Origin: Dipetalonema caudispina
Lineage: Eukaryota > Nematoda > Chromadorea > Rhabditida > Onchocercidae
DNA: 64,000 nucleotides
NCBI GenBank assembly: GCA_013365325.1
Contig: JABVXV010000012.1
Span: 496,001 to 560,000, forward strand
Direction: 5' to 3'
Part shown: one piece after another, positions 63,864 through 64,000 of the stretch
Numbering within the stretch: position 1 is the first letter of the stretch
Layout: each line of letters begins with the position of its first letter
Position numbers and translations under genes: made by a program
Notes under the pieces: generated by a model
What the model saw: only the letters and a program-made list of their open reading frames with translations
Databases searched by the model: none
Told to the model about the DNA's origin: nothing

Positions 63864-64000
63864 GTAAAAATTTTAAAATTAATGGGAAAATTTGTTGATT
63901 TTTGAAAATCAGAGGTCAACTGCCGGTTCATTTAGTTATAGGAATGATGATCATTTAAGATTTTTGTCTGAAATGAGAAGTTATGAGGGAATCCTTGTTT
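63864..64000 (+). other. Intron of the GPCR gene, cut by window edge
   Basis: Begins with the GTAAAA donor after the TM3 exon; no further exon is seen before the end. Confidence 0.7.

Noticed and set aside
1..64000. Bacterial endosymbiont insertion, viral sequence, CRISPR or mobile-element genes
   Set aside because: No transposase, reverse transcriptase, capsid or bacterial operon-like coding was seen on either strand.

Overview
This window looks like nuclear DNA of a parasitic nematode, most likely a filarial or related spirurid worm. It is strongly AT-rich. Every recognisable gene is broken into short exons with nematode-style splice sites (acceptors ending TTTTCAG, donors GTAAGT-like). 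The proteins are typical metazoan families, and the gene models could only be built by joining exons across phase-compatible introns. There is no rRNA, CRISPR array, prokaryotic operon or recognisable Wolbachia-type insert. The species is inferred; no marker gene settles it.

Layout. (1) 1974-5053, minus strand: TFIID subunit TAF4. (2) 7933-12176, plus: a type III diacylglycerol kinase of the epsilon class; its large fourth intron carries a near-perfect 30-bp-arm hairpin and an antisense basic ORF. (3) 13283-17587, plus: three closely spaced genes that could be one nematode operon, namely a GPATCH2-like protein without a G-patch, an RPP14-like RNase P/MRP subunit, and 3-ketodihydrosphingosine reductase. 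(4) 17896-31267, minus: an ALP/Enigma (alp-1) muscle Z-line protein with PDZ, ZM motif and four LIM domains. It has an alternative 1.3-kb terminal exon that would replace LIM2-4 with a long acidic tail. (5) 36732-38169, minus: a Rap-type small GTPase with a CCFM CaaX end and one intron starting ATAAGT instead of GTAAGT. (6) 42996-47295, plus: the gamma-type subunit of mitochondrial NAD-isocitrate dehydrogenase. (7) 62426 to the right edge, plus: the first two recognisable exons of a class A GPCR resembling nematode GnRH/AKH receptors.

The gene-poor stretches (5.1-7.9, 31.3-36.7, 38.2-43.0, 47.3-62.4 kb) are AT-rich, with simple repeats. The most notable content is at 50063-50454: two phase-compatible small exons that end in a disulfide-ring motif CYFSPIQC, nearly identical to the core of insect allatostatin-C (CYFNPISC). 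I read this as a short neuropeptide precursor of the allatostatin-C/somatostatin class; its signal-peptide exon is unresolved. Weaker hidden-exon candidates lie at 35173-35649, 42317-42524, 51576-51957, 57706-57775 and 59007-59219.

The genes do not form one pathway. Adjacent KDSR (sphingolipid) and DGK (diacylglycerol) are both lipid-signalling enzymes, but nothing in the sequence couples them. Coordinates of exons were derived by hand from splice signals, reading phase and family similarity remembered from training, not from an alignment.
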